Part shown: positions 42,597-51,163 of the stretch, in pieces
How positions within the stretch are numbered: the stretch's first letter is position 1
Layout: every line of letters starts with the position of its first letter
DNA from: Bermanella sp049115935
GTDB lineage: Bacteria; Pseudomonadota; Gammaproteobacteria; Pseudomonadales; Oceanobacteraceae
Reading direction: 5' to 3'
DNA length: 64,000 nucleotides
Assembly (NCBI GenBank): GCA_049115935.1
Contig: JAGDZK010000042.1
Span: 44,707-108,706, forward strand
Program-made: the position numbers and the translations under genes
Notes under the pieces: generated by a model
What the model was told of the DNA's origin: nothing
The model's input: only the letters and a program-made list of their open reading frames with translations
Database searches by the model: none

Positions 42597-43667
42597 TTAA
42601 TCTCCACTCGTATCTGAGTCGTCTGTATCATCGTATTCACCAAAAAGCACTTCATTATCATCGGTATCGATATAACCAATAATAAAGCCTAAAGCGGGTA
42701 AATTTTGTGCGGTGGTTGATTTACGTACGAGATAATCTTCATGGTCTTCTGGTTCACCCTTTAAGGCATATTCATCAGGAACAAAATTAGTAAATGCAGG
42801 TGGCAAAAACATATCTTCTTGGCGAGATACATAGGTTTGATCAAATGCACCGTCCAATATTTTTTGATAATTAATCACTAGGAAATCAGTGAAGCTGTTT
42901 ATATAAAGTTCATCCCCTTGAATGCTTAAAGTCAAAGCACCAGGCACAGGGATAAATACAACTCTTATTGGGTTTTGTTTATCGGTTTGATTAAAAATAT
43001 GCACGCCGCGGTAATTATCAATTACAAATAAATAGTTGCCATTTACATATGTTTTTCCTGCTGAGGTAAGGGTAGTGGTATTACCAGAAGTGGGTTCAAT
43101 ATCCGCTCTTAAATCTTCCCAGCTCAATGTAATTGGCTCAACGCAGGTATTCTCGTCAGGGTCACAACCATCATAACAGCCCATTGAAACAAGGCAGGCA
43201 CTTGTGAATGCTGAAAGAATGACTCCATTTTTGAGGCGGTCTGCTAAAACAGATTTTGTTGGAGATGGCGCTTGCTTAACTTGTACAGCCATTATGCTAG
43301 TGATTAGACTTGCTATTGAAATGGCTAATAGATCAAACCAATCAAAGGTGCCTGGTAATAAATAAGTAAGCTGTAGAGCTTCTAATGTGCCTGCGGCCAA
43401 AAAAGCAGCAATGCCAATGTGCAGAGCTTTTTGTTGAGTTTGAGGGATAAAATGGAAGGCTAAATAGCCAATAAAACAGGCTTGTAAAAAACTGGGTAAA
43501 TGCTGATCAATGAAAGCAGGCAGTACTAAAGCGCTTATGTGGGTTGATTGTAATAACCCTAAGTAGTATGCAATCAAAGTATCGCTACGAAAATTAGCGT
43601 AAAAAATAGCGGCAAATAAGACGCATAACCAACCATATAAATGGGTTTTAATACGAGTTCCGTTCAT
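42597..43667 (-). CDS. VanZ-like membrane domain fused to LVIVD-type ectodomain, copy A
   Basis: 356 residues. It has the same architecture as copy B: VanZ-like segments including FLAAGTLEALQLTYLLPGTF (glutamate and glutamine in place, then an Asp pair), an internal lipobox-like SACLVSMGC near residue 160, then strands YLFVIDNYRGVHIFNQTDKQ, LYINSFTDFLVINYQ and LGFIIGYIDTDDNE, with an acidic Asp/Ser-rich tail. It starts 176 bp from the divergent amidohydrolase gene. The VanZ-like part gives no reason to expect glycopeptide resistance. An envelope complex with the lipoprotein downstream is the best inference. Confidence 0.72.
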   Translation of the reverse strand: MNGTRIKTHLYGWLCVLFAAIFYANFRSDTLIAYYLGLLQSTHISALVLPAFIDQHLPSFLQACFIGYLAFHFIPQTQQKALHIGIAAFLAAGTLEALQLTYLLPGTFDWFDLLAISIASLITSIMAVQVKQAPSPTKSVLADRLKNGVILSAFTSACLVSMGCYDGCDPDENTCVEPITLSWEDLRADIEPTSGNTTTLTSAGKTYVNGNYLFVIDNYRGVHIFNQTDKQNPIRVVFIPVPGALTLSIQGDELYINSFTDFLVINYQKILDGAFDQTYVSRQEDMFLPPAFTNFVPDEYALKGEPEDHEDYLVRKSTTAQNLPALGFIIGYIDTDDNEVLFGEYDDTDDSDTSGD

Positions 43668-43843
43668 TTATGTCTGCCTTTAGCCGATTTAGCTTTATTT
43701 TTAGTGGGGCGATAATAAAGGATTGCCCCTGATCTTGTCTATTTTTGGCCAGATAACAGGTTTGGCAAAAAGAAAGCCATTGTTACCGTCTTGTTACCCA
43801 CTTGCTGCTAAGTTTGCTTTACTGAATAAAATCGGAGGCAATT

Positions 43844-45529
43844 ATGAAACAACGACTATTAGCATGTTCATTAGTGGCAAGCCTGTTACAAGGCTGTGTT
43901 GATGTAGAGGCCGGTACGAAAGACCCAAGCCGTCAACTTTGGATGAACGGTGAAATATACACCGTCAATGATAAGCAGCCTTGGGCAGATGCCATGGTGG
44001 TTGAGGATGGCTACATTGTGTACATGGGCAATGAGGCTGAGGCTAAGAAATGGGTGAATGCCAATACTAAAATACATAATTTGAATGGCAGCCTTGTTTT
44101 GCCGGGGTTACATGATGTGCACTTACATCCCATGGAAGCCTCTAGCGAAGAAGTGAAATGCATTATTGAGAGCGGCGAATCGGTTGCTCAATGGGTAGCT
44201 GAAATTAAACAATGTGAAAAGACGAATCCAGGTGATGAATGGTTGCTTGGCTGGGGTCATTCAATTTTAACCTTGTTAGAAAGCTCGACCGAGCCACGAG
44301 TATTGTTGGATCAAATATCCACAAAGCGCCCAATTGCCATTATGGAGGAAACCAGTCATAGCATGTGGGTTAACTCTGCTGCGCTGGCTAAGTTAAAATT
44401 AGACGGCAAAATACTTGAACAAAACATTAATGGCGGTGCCGTTTTATTAAACGATCAGCAGCGTTCAATCGGCGTATTATTAGATGGGGCAGGTGACTTG
44501 GCATTTGATTTGGCCATGCAAGAAACCCCGCAACGACTTGAACGCAACTATGACGCTTTATTGGCGGGGTTAGAAGAGGTCAATCGTCATGGTATAACCT
44601 CAATAGTGGATGCCAGAATTTACTGGCAGCGTGGCTACTTAAAGGCATGGCAACGTGCTGATAAAGAAAATACATTAACCACGCGCAGCGTTTTAAGTTT
44701 GTGGGCGTATCCAAATTTAGATGATGCACAACAACTCGCTACGTTAAAATCCATGTATCAAAATAATGAAAACTCATTATTAAAAGTCAATCAAATTAAG
44801 TTTTATTCTGACGGTATTACCCATAACTCAACATCAGCTTTGCTTGAACCGTATAAAGAATACTACGATGAAGTTGGGTCGCTTGGTTTAAACTATTTTG
44901 ATGAAGCTCGTTTAACCAAATACGTTACACAGCTATCTCAAGTAGGATTTGATGCTCATATTCATGCCATTGGTGATCGCGGTGTGCGTGAATCATTAAA
45001 TGCAGTTGAAGCAGCGCAGCAAGTAACAGGTAAAACGGGTCGGCATCGTTTAACCCACGTTGAAATGGTTAACGAACAAGATAAACCTCGTTTTAATAAG
45101 TTGAACGTGACAGCAGATTTTCAGCTGGCAGGGGAGTTTACCCACCCTGAAAATTTTCATGAAATGGAGCCTATCATCGGTAATCGTGCTTATCAGCAGT
45201 TACCAGTGCGTGATATTTATAATACTGGCGCTAATGTTACATTAAGCAGTGATTGGGACGTAAGTAGTTTATCTCCCTTTGTGGGAATGCAAAATGCTCT
45301 TAGCCGCGGCGAACAAGGTTTGCCAAACTTAAAGGCAGTTATCGAGGCATATACTATTAACGGTGCTTATGTCATGGGGCAAGAAAATATAACAGGCTCA
45401 CTTGAAGCAGGAAAAGCCGCTGACTTTGTAGTGGTTGATCAAAATATTTTTGAAGTGAACGTGAATCAAATATCTCAAACCCAAGTGATCACAACGGTGT
45501 TAGAAGGTGAGGTTGTATTTCAGAAGTAA
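43844..45529 (+). CDS. Lipoprotein amidohydrolase (Amidohydro_3, YtcJ-like)
   Basis: 561 residues. The signal peptide ends in lipobox LLQGC near residue 18, unusual for this mostly cytoplasmic family but seen in periplasmic members. Metal and catalytic motifs: LPGLHDVHLHP near residue 86 (HxH), a metal-binding region around KFYSDGITHNSTSALLEP, the histidines in FDAHIHAIGDRG near 373 and HRLTHVEM near 403, and the late Asp in VTLSSDWDVSS. It hydrolyses an unidentified amide or cyclic amide in the periplasm. Divergent from the VanZ/LVIVD cassettes and followed by a terminator and a two-component system. Confidence 0.82.
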   Translation: MKQRLLACSLVASLLQGCVDVEAGTKDPSRQLWMNGEIYTVNDKQPWADAMVVEDGYIVYMGNEAEAKKWVNANTKIHNLNGSLVLPGLHDVHLHPMEASSEEVKCIIESGESVAQWVAEIKQCEKTNPGDEWLLGWGHSILTLLESSTEPRVLLDQISTKRPIAIMEETSHSMWVNSAALAKLKLDGKILEQNINGGAVLLNDQQRSIGVLLDGAGDLAFDLAMQETPQRLERNYDALLAGLEEVNRHGITSIVDARIYWQRGYLKAWQRADKENTLTTRSVLSLWAYPNLDDAQQLATLKSMYQNNENSLLKVNQIKFYSDGITHNSTSALLEPYKEYYDEVGSLGLNYFDEARLTKYVTQLSQVGFDAHIHAIGDRGVRESLNAVEAAQQVTGKTGRHRLTHVEMVNEQDKPRFNKLNVTADFQLAGEFTHPENFHEMEPIIGNRAYQQLPVRDIYNTGANVTLSSDWDVSSLSPFVGMQNALSRGEQGLPNLKAVIEAYTINGAYVMGQENITGSLEAGKAADFVVVDQNIFEVNVNQISQTQVITTVLEGEVVFQK

Positions 45530-45542
45530 TCGTTAAATAAAG

Positions 45543-45575
45543 AAAAGCTTGGTTAAAATATTTAACCAAGCTTTT
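45543..45575 (+). terminator. Perfect hairpin before the response regulator
   Basis: A 15-bp perfect stem (45543-45557 with 45561-45575), a 3-nt ATA loop and a T tract. It ends 12 bp before the response regulator start codon, leaving no room for a promoter between them, so it may act as an attenuator rather than a plain terminator. Confidence 0.8.
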
Positions 45576-45587
45576 TATTGGATTGTT

Positions 45588-46283
45588 ATGCTTATATTAT
45601 TAGTAGAAGATGAAATAGACTTTGCAAAATTAGTTGTTGAATATCTTGAAAGTGAAGGTATTGCATGTGATCACAGCGCAAAGGCCTCAACGGCATTAAC
45701 CTTAATTGAAAATAACGAATACGACGTTATTTTATTAGATGTCAACTTGCCGGATGCAAGTGGATTTGAGATATGTGCACAATATCGTAAACAAGGTATT
45801 AATACCCCCACCATCATGTTAACGGCCCGCGCTAGTATTGATGATAAATCACAAGGTTTTAATACTGGCGTCGATGATTATTTAGTCAAACCATTTGCTA
45901 TGGCTGAATTAGTGATGCGCTTACACGCCCTTAATCAACGAGGTAAACGCAGCGCCGTAATCAATCTTGGCGTATTACGTTTGGATGTGGCAAGCAAGCA
46001 AACCTATATCCATGTTGCATCAAGCGACCAACCATTAGCATTAACACCGGATGAGTGGCGTTTGCTGTTACTTTTAGCAAAAAGAGAAAGTGAAACTATA
46101 AGCAAAACAATGATTATGAGTCATTTATGGCCGGATGATTTCGCCTCGGATGATGCCTTTAAAATGCTCGTATCACGCTTACGTAAGGCAATCAAAAAAG
46201 GGTTGATTGAAAATCAGCTGAATGAACAAGCCCTTCAAATAGAAACCATTCGCGGTATTGGTTTAAAGTTGGTATGCCAATGA
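45588..46283 (+). CDS. OmpR-family response regulator
   Basis: 231 residues from the ATG at 45588 (MLILLVEDEIDFAKL, a standard receiver start; the earlier in-frame ATG lies inside the hairpin). The receiver has the acidic pair EDE, the phosphoacceptor in ILLDVNLPDASG (about residue 52), conserved Thr in TIMLTARAS and Lys in VKPFAM. The C-terminal winged helix includes LALTPDEWRLLLLLA, VSRLRKAIKKG and RGIGLKL. Paired with the kinase downstream by a 4-bp overlap. Targets unknown; the adjacent envelope genes are candidates. Confidence 0.92.
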   Translation: MLILLVEDEIDFAKLVVEYLESEGIACDHSAKASTALTLIENNEYDVILLDVNLPDASGFEICAQYRKQGINTPTIMLTARASIDDKSQGFNTGVDDYLVKPFAMAELVMRLHALNQRGKRSAVINLGVLRLDVASKQTYIHVASSDQPLALTPDEWRLLLLLAKRESETISKTMIMSHLWPDDFASDDAFKMLVSRLRKAIKKGLIENQLNEQALQIETIRGIGLKLVCQ

Positions 46284-47485
46284 TGTCGTTGAGGGTTTAT
46301 TTACGTTCACGTTTATTAATTTTAGGAATCGCCGTCTCTTTACCTATTATTTATCTGGTTTTTTCTTTATATGAATTGGGTTTAGATGATGCGACCGAGG
46401 GATATTTAAAAGAAGATATAACATATGCCCGTTTTCAGCTTGACCAAATAGGTATCTTGCCTAAATCAACTGCGTTTAGACACTATTACTTAGGCGTTGA
46501 AAGTTTACCTGCAGCATTCAAACAACCCGTTAAAAACCAACGTTATTCACCTTATTACATTTGGCAAACAGACACCGCCGTTTATTACGGCGTGAGAACC
46601 CCTTATAAAAATAAACATTTATATCTCTTTCATGTGTTTGCAATTGATGAAGATATCTCCGGCATCCAACTTGAAACTGTCGTGGTTGGTTTTGTTTGTT
46701 TGATATTATTTTTGATGATGCTTGGGGCTACCCTTATATATCAACGCATCGCCAGCGCGATGAAGTATTTGAGTAAGGTTTCTAAAAACTCGTCTACATT
46801 AGATACAGTTGAACATGATTGTGAATTCACTGAAATTAATCATGTCGCACAAGCATTAAAAGAATCCATGTTGGACTTAGAGCGAAAAAATAGTCATGAG
46901 CGTTATTTTATTCAAAGCTTGAGTCATGAGTTACGAACGCCTATGGCTATTATTCAGGTGGCCATTGAATTGTTAAAAAAACAAGTAAAAGCATCAGGCG
47001 ATGAACGGCTACATGAAAAACTTAATACAATATTTAATGCTAATTTGAAAATGCAGGCTTTAGCTAATAATTTATTGAGTTTATGGGGGAAGAGCCGCCA
47101 GCAAGAAAAATCCCAAGTAAACATCAATCAGGTAATAGCCGAGTGTGCAGCCGATTTAAATGAACAGTATGGTGTAAAGTCACGGTTTAATATGCAAATG
47201 CCTAGTCAAGATGTCATCATCTGTGCACCTTTATTTGCGGTTCAGTTAGTACTTAATAATCTGATTAAAAATGCAGTGGTTCATGGTGAAGGGGTAATTG
47301 ATATAAAACTGACAGAAAAAAGAATGGATATCAAAAACCATGTAGCTAATACAAAAATTAAAACGGGTGATTCAGTGGGGATGGGGTTGTTTATTGTGGC
47401 GCAGGGTATTGAGTGCCTTGATTGGCAGATGCAGCAGGTTACAAGTAGAAATGAATATCAGGTGAATATTTGTTTCAGTGAATAA
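46280..47485 (+). CDS. Sensor histidine kinase, degenerate G1 box
   Basis: About 401 residues from the ATG at 46280. Two transmembrane segments (about 10-30 and 135-160) enclose a small periplasmic sensor domain with YYLGVESLP and YYIWQTDTAVYYGV. Then the HisKA domain with SLSHELRTPMAIIQ (the phosphorylated His) and an ATPase domain with N box LNNLIKNAVVHG and a GMGLFIV G2 box. The usual DxGxG G1 box is replaced by a DIKNHVAN segment, as in some other kinase subgroups. It overlaps the regulator stop by ATGA. The signal is unknown. Confidence 0.88.
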   Translation: MMSLRVYLRSRLLILGIAVSLPIIYLVFSLYELGLDDATEGYLKEDITYARFQLDQIGILPKSTAFRHYYLGVESLPAAFKQPVKNQRYSPYYIWQTDTAVYYGVRTPYKNKHLYLFHVFAIDEDISGIQLETVVVGFVCLILFLMMLGATLIYQRIASAMKYLSKVSKNSSTLDTVEHDCEFTEINHVAQALKESMLDLERKNSHERYFIQSLSHELRTPMAIIQVAIELLKKQVKASGDERLHEKLNTIFNANLKMQALANNLLSLWGKSRQQEKSQVNINQVIAECAADLNEQYGVKSRFNMQMPSQDVIICAPLFAVQLVLNNLIKNAVVHGEGVIDIKLTEKRMDIKNHVANTKIKTGDSVGMGLFIVAQGIECLDWQMQQVTSRNEYQVNICFSE

Positions 47486-47531
47486 CAGTGTCCAAACGAC
47501 GCTGCTATTCACAAATGGGCTTATATGAAAG

Positions 47532-48476
47532 TCAATTGCCTATGGCTTTTCGTTTAATGGCACTTATGATATTCATCACTAATACAACCAAACAGCCCAA
47601 AACTAATCCCACCACGAAATCAAATAATAATGGCAATACAGTAGCGCTAATCGTTGCCATTGCCCCCAGTGTTTGCGACCAAGTATTTAAGTCATTGAGC
47701 ATATGATGCAAGAACGGCATGCCATGAACCAAGATACTACCACCCACTAAAAACATGGCGGTGGTACCCACCACAGATAATGTTTTCATGAGTTGCGGTG
47801 CAAACCACAATAAACCGCTCCCAAGTTTATTTATTAAACCGGATGGGTGATTGTGAGTTAAATACAGCCCCATATCGTCGAGTTTTACAATGAGCGCCAC
47901 CAAACCATACACCCCAATGGCCATGGCAATGGCGATGGTGCTGACCACTAATATCTGATTCATCAGGCTGGCAGCTGCCACTGTACCAAGGGCTATTACG
48001 ATGATTTCAGCCGAAAGAATAAAGTCGGTACGAATAGCGCCTTTGATTTTGTTTTTTTCGAAGGCTGCCATATCTTGTGTTGGGTCGGCCAGTGCATTTA
48101 GTGGGTATTGATGTGCCTGTTGATCTTGTTTGTTATTTCGGTGCAACAGGCTGTGAATGATTTTCTCAACCCCTTCAAAACATAAATACGCGCCACCAAT
48201 CATTAATAGCGGTTGAACCAACCAAGGTAAAATCACGCTGATGAGAATGGCAATGGGCACTAAAATGAGCTTTTTTAAGAACGAGCCTTTAGCGACTTTC
48301 CAGACCACAGGCAGTTCCCGCTCAGCACGAATGCCGCTTACCTGCTGAGCATTGAGTGCTAGATCATCACCCAGCACACCAGCGGTTTTTTTGGCGGCAA
48401 CCTTACTCATGACGGCGATGTCATCTAATACGGTGGCAATATCATCTAAAAGCGTTAATAAGCTCGCGCCAGCCAT
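47532..48476 (-). CDS. yedI: DUF808 family inner membrane protein (YedI-like)
   Basis: 314 residues. The N-terminus MAGASLLTLLDDIATVLDDI and KVAAKKTAGVLGDDLALNAQ are the DUF808 hallmarks, followed by about six membrane segments and GAIRTDFILSAEIIVIALG near residue 145, KLDDMGLYL near 202, and a membrane pair near the end (VLGCLVVLVMNII). It is well conserved in proteobacteria as YedI; no biochemical role is established. Convergent with the histidine kinase and divergent from dnaX. Confidence 0.92.
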   Translation of the reverse strand: MAGASLLTLLDDIATVLDDIAVMSKVAAKKTAGVLGDDLALNAQQVSGIRAERELPVVWKVAKGSFLKKLILVPIAILISVILPWLVQPLLMIGGAYLCFEGVEKIIHSLLHRNNKQDQQAHQYPLNALADPTQDMAAFEKNKIKGAIRTDFILSAEIIVIALGTVAAASLMNQILVVSTIAIAMAIGVYGLVALIVKLDDMGLYLTHNHPSGLINKLGSGLLWFAPQLMKTLSVVGTTAMFLVGGSILVHGMPFLHHMLNDLNTWSQTLGAMATISATVLPLLFDFVVGLVLGCLVVLVMNIISAIKRKAIGN

Positions 48477-48676
48477 GGTGTGTCCTTTTTAATGAGTACG
48501 GTTTAATGATGGGTGTTGGGCGTATCTTATCTGAAATTAAGCCTAGATATATGACTTAATTGGCGGGATGGGGTGGCCCCTTGCCTAGCAATGTCAGGCT
48601 AGGTCAGATATTATCTGTGCCTATTATTTTCCCTGTAAATCAGGCTGTTAGGCCAAGCAAGGCTGAGAAATATTTC

Positions 48677-50779
48677 ATGAGTTATCAGGTACTGGCGCGT
48701 AAATGGCGTCCACAATTTTTCAAGGACATGGTAGGGCAAGAGCATGTCATGCGCGCCCTTATCAACGCCCTTGATAATCAGCGCCTGCATCATGCGTATT
48801 TGTTCACCGGTACACGGGGTGTGGGTAAAACCACTATCGCCCGTATTTTGGCCAAGTGTTTGAACTGTGAGCAAGGTATTACTTCTGAGCCGTGTGGCCA
48901 GTGTAATAGCTGCCAAGAGATCAGCCAGGGCCGCTTTGTTGATTTAATCGAAGTGGATGCCGCCTCGCGCACCAAGGTTGAAGATACCCGCGAAATTCTT
49001 GATAACGTGCAATATGCGCCCACCCGTGGTCGCTTTAAGGTCTACCTCATTGATGAGGTGCACATGCTTTCAAACTCCAGTTTTAACGCCTTGTTAAAAA
49101 CACTGGAAGAACCACCAGAACATGTAAAATTTCTGTTAGCCACCACTGACCCGCAAAAACTACCGGCCACTATTTTAAGTCGCTGTTTGCAGTTCAGTTT
49201 AAAAAACATGACCCCTGAACGCATTGTGGGTTATTTAAAGAATATTCTGGGTCAAGAAAATATCCCAGCAGAAGAGCCAGGCTTGTGGCTGTTAGGGCGT
49301 GCTGCCGAAGGCAGTATGCGGGATGCACTAAGCCTAACCGACCAAGCCATTAGCTTTGGCCAAGGTCACATTAAAGAATTAGACGTAGCCAGCATGCTGG
49401 GCACAGTGGACCGTGGTCGTGTATTTCAACTTGCCATTGCTTTAGCCGAAGCAGACGCCGCTACGGCGTTGCAGTTAGTGGCACAAATGGCTGAGCATGC
49501 CGTGGACTTTAATAATTTACTGGCCGACCTCATTCATTTGATTCACCGCATTGCCATAGCCCAAGCGGTGCCCGATGCGGTTGATAATAGCCAAGGTGAC
49601 AAAGAACAAGTTTTAGCATTGGCACAGGCCATGAGCCCAGCCATGGTTCAGCTTATGTACCAGGTGGCCTTAACCGGTAAACGAGATTTGCCATTGGCAC
49701 CAGAACCGCGCTCCGGCATGGAGATGACACTGCTGCGCATGATTAACTTTGCGCCAGTGGGTCAGCAGGCCGAAGCACAAAGCCCCGCGGGAGTGCCCCA
49801 GGTAAAAAAGCCTGATCTGGCGCATCTCAAGCGCCAGATAATCAATACGGCGCAAGATACCAGTAGCGAAGTGACCCCGCCGGCTGTTCAGGTTTCAGCT
49901 GTTGAAGCCAGTTCGTCTGAACCAGCAAATGAAGTGGTGCCGCACCCTGAACCTGCGCAAAGCAGTGACTTTATTCCCCAAACAGGCGAAGAGTTAATTG
50001 CACCTGAGCCAGCGCCTGTTATTACCCCAGAGCCCGCTCAAGTTTCAGCGCCTGCACCCGATGAATTGGATGTGCCTTGGGATACTACCAATGAGCCTCA
50101 TATAGAGCCTGCCGATGCCCCTGAGATTAATATTCCGCAAGAAATGCCTGCTGTTGCCGCGCCTGCTGAATTAACTCAACCGCTTCAAGCTCCCATTGAG
50201 CAGCCACAGCCTGATGTAATTGAGTCGCCGGTGCAATCCACTAATGTTGCGCCAATACAAAAGATTGCGGCAGTTGTAGAGCCTCAAATCCAAGCGCCAA
50301 GTGAACCAAGCGCCGAAGAGCAAGCACTGCAGGATAAAGCCGCGGCCAAACAAGCCCAGTTTGAACAAGAAATGGCTGACTTAAAAGTCATGCCACTTAA
50401 TAGCACCAGCTGGCCCATGATCTTTAATGCACTGCCGCTCGAAGGTATGTTGCGAAACCTGGTTGCCAATACCTGCCTGATGCAGGCTGATGGCACCCAG
50501 TTAGTATTTCATAGTGACGCTGGCCATATGCGCTTATTTGGCGAGGCCCATCAAAAACGCTTTGCCCAGGTACTTAGTGAGACACTGAATCAGGCCTATC
50601 AAGTGCAAGTGTTAGAAGGGCCAATTCAGTTTGAAACACCGGCTCAGCGCACTCAACGACTGCAAGAAGAGCGACTAGCGCAAGCGGTTGCCAGCATCGA
50701 GCAAGACCCAAAAGTACAAGCCCTGCGACAAGCGTTCAATGCGCAGGTTATAATGGACACCATTACACCTGTTGACTAA
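48677..50779 (+). CDS. dnaX: DNA polymerase III tau subunit (and gamma by frameshift)
   Basis: Tau is 700 residues from the ATG at 48677 (MSYQVLARKWRPQFFKDM). Clamp-loader AAA+ core: Walker A TGTRGVGKTT near residue 45, zinc cysteines in CLNCEQGITSEPCGQCNSC, Walker B IDEVHM, the SRC motif with Arg finger in ILSRCLQF, and sensor 2 AEGSMRDALSLTDQA near 215. A long Pro/Ala/Glu-rich linker runs from about 375 to 560, then the alpha- and DnaB-binding C-terminal domains follow. A programmed -1 frameshift at codons 376-378 should give gamma, 379 residues long. ybaB and recR follow in the classical order. Confidence 0.95.
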   Translation: MSYQVLARKWRPQFFKDMVGQEHVMRALINALDNQRLHHAYLFTGTRGVGKTTIARILAKCLNCEQGITSEPCGQCNSCQEISQGRFVDLIEVDAASRTKVEDTREILDNVQYAPTRGRFKVYLIDEVHMLSNSSFNALLKTLEEPPEHVKFLLATTDPQKLPATILSRCLQFSLKNMTPERIVGYLKNILGQENIPAEEPGLWLLGRAAEGSMRDALSLTDQAISFGQGHIKELDVASMLGTVDRGRVFQLAIALAEADAATALQLVAQMAEHAVDFNNLLADLIHLIHRIAIAQAVPDAVDNSQGDKEQVLALAQAMSPAMVQLMYQVALTGKRDLPLAPEPRSGMEMTLLRMINFAPVGQQAEAQSPAGVPQVKKPDLAHLKRQIINTAQDTSSEVTPPAVQVSAVEASSSEPANEVVPHPEPAQSSDFIPQTGEELIAPEPAPVITPEPAQVSAPAPDELDVPWDTTNEPHIEPADAPEINIPQEMPAVAAPAELTQPLQAPIEQPQPDVIESPVQSTNVAPIQKIAAVVEPQIQAPSEPSAEEQALQDKAAAKQAQFEQEMADLKVMPLNSTSWPMIFNALPLEGMLRNLVANTCLMQADGTQLVFHSDAGHMRLFGEAHQKRFAQVLSETLNQAYQVQVLEGPIQFETPAQRTQRLQEERLAQAVASIEQDPKVQALRQAFNAQVIMDTITPVD
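49789..49839 (+). promoter_or_regulatory. Programmed -1 frameshift signal in dnaX
   Basis: Three elements lie in the E. coli arrangement. A GGGAG (49789-49793) sits exactly 10 nt before the slippery heptamer A AAA AAG (49804-49810), which is in the right phase (GTA AAA AAG). After 4 nt comes a 9-bp stem (49815-49823 with 49831-49839) with a 7-nt loop. A -1 slip adds one Ala codon and then meets TGA at 49813-49815. Confidence 0.92.
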
Positions 50780-50821
50780 GTTAACAGGCAATAAACAACC
50801 CAAATCATTGAGGAATTCAAC

Positions 50822-51148
50822 ATGATGAAAGGCGGCATGGGCAACTTGATGAAGCAAGCCCAAAAAATGCAAGAGCGTATGCAAAAAGTTCAAGAAGAAC
50901 TGGCCAACGCGGAAACCACGGGCGAGTCAGGTGCTGGCCTTGTGAAAATCGTGATGACGGGTCGTCATGACGTAAAAAGCGTGTCACTAGATGACAGCTT
51001 AATGGAAGAAGACAAAGAAATTATCGAAGACCTAGTGGCGGCGGCTGTAAACGATGCTGTTCGTAAAATTGAAGCCGCTAGTTCTGAGAAAATGGGCTCA
51101 ATGACCGATGGCATGGGTTTGCCACCGGGTATGAAACTTCCTTTTTAA
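50822..51148 (+). CDS. ybaB: YbaB/EbfC nucleoid-associated protein
   Basis: 108 residues, family length. GGMGNLMKQAQKMQERMQKV at the start, ETTGESGAGLVKIVMTGRHD near residue 34 and the C-terminal GMGLPPGMKLPF are classical YbaB segments. It is a small dimeric DNA-binding protein of the nucleoid. GAGGAA lies about 8 bp before the ATG. It sits between dnaX and recR, its normal place in proteobacteria. A second in-frame ATG follows the first; either could be used. Confidence 0.95.
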   Translation: MMKGGMGNLMKQAQKMQERMQKVQEELANAETTGESGAGLVKIVMTGRHDVKSVSLDDSLMEEDKEIIEDLVAAAVNDAVRKIEAASSEKMGSMTDGMGLPPGMKLPF

Positions 51149-51163
51149 GGAATAGAGCAGGTT

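Noticed and set aside
39911..43667. Glycopeptide resistance or toxin-antitoxin locus suggested by VanZ-like segments
   Set aside because: No other van genes, no D-Ala ligase or dipeptidase, and the products are larger envelope proteins with propeller-like domains.
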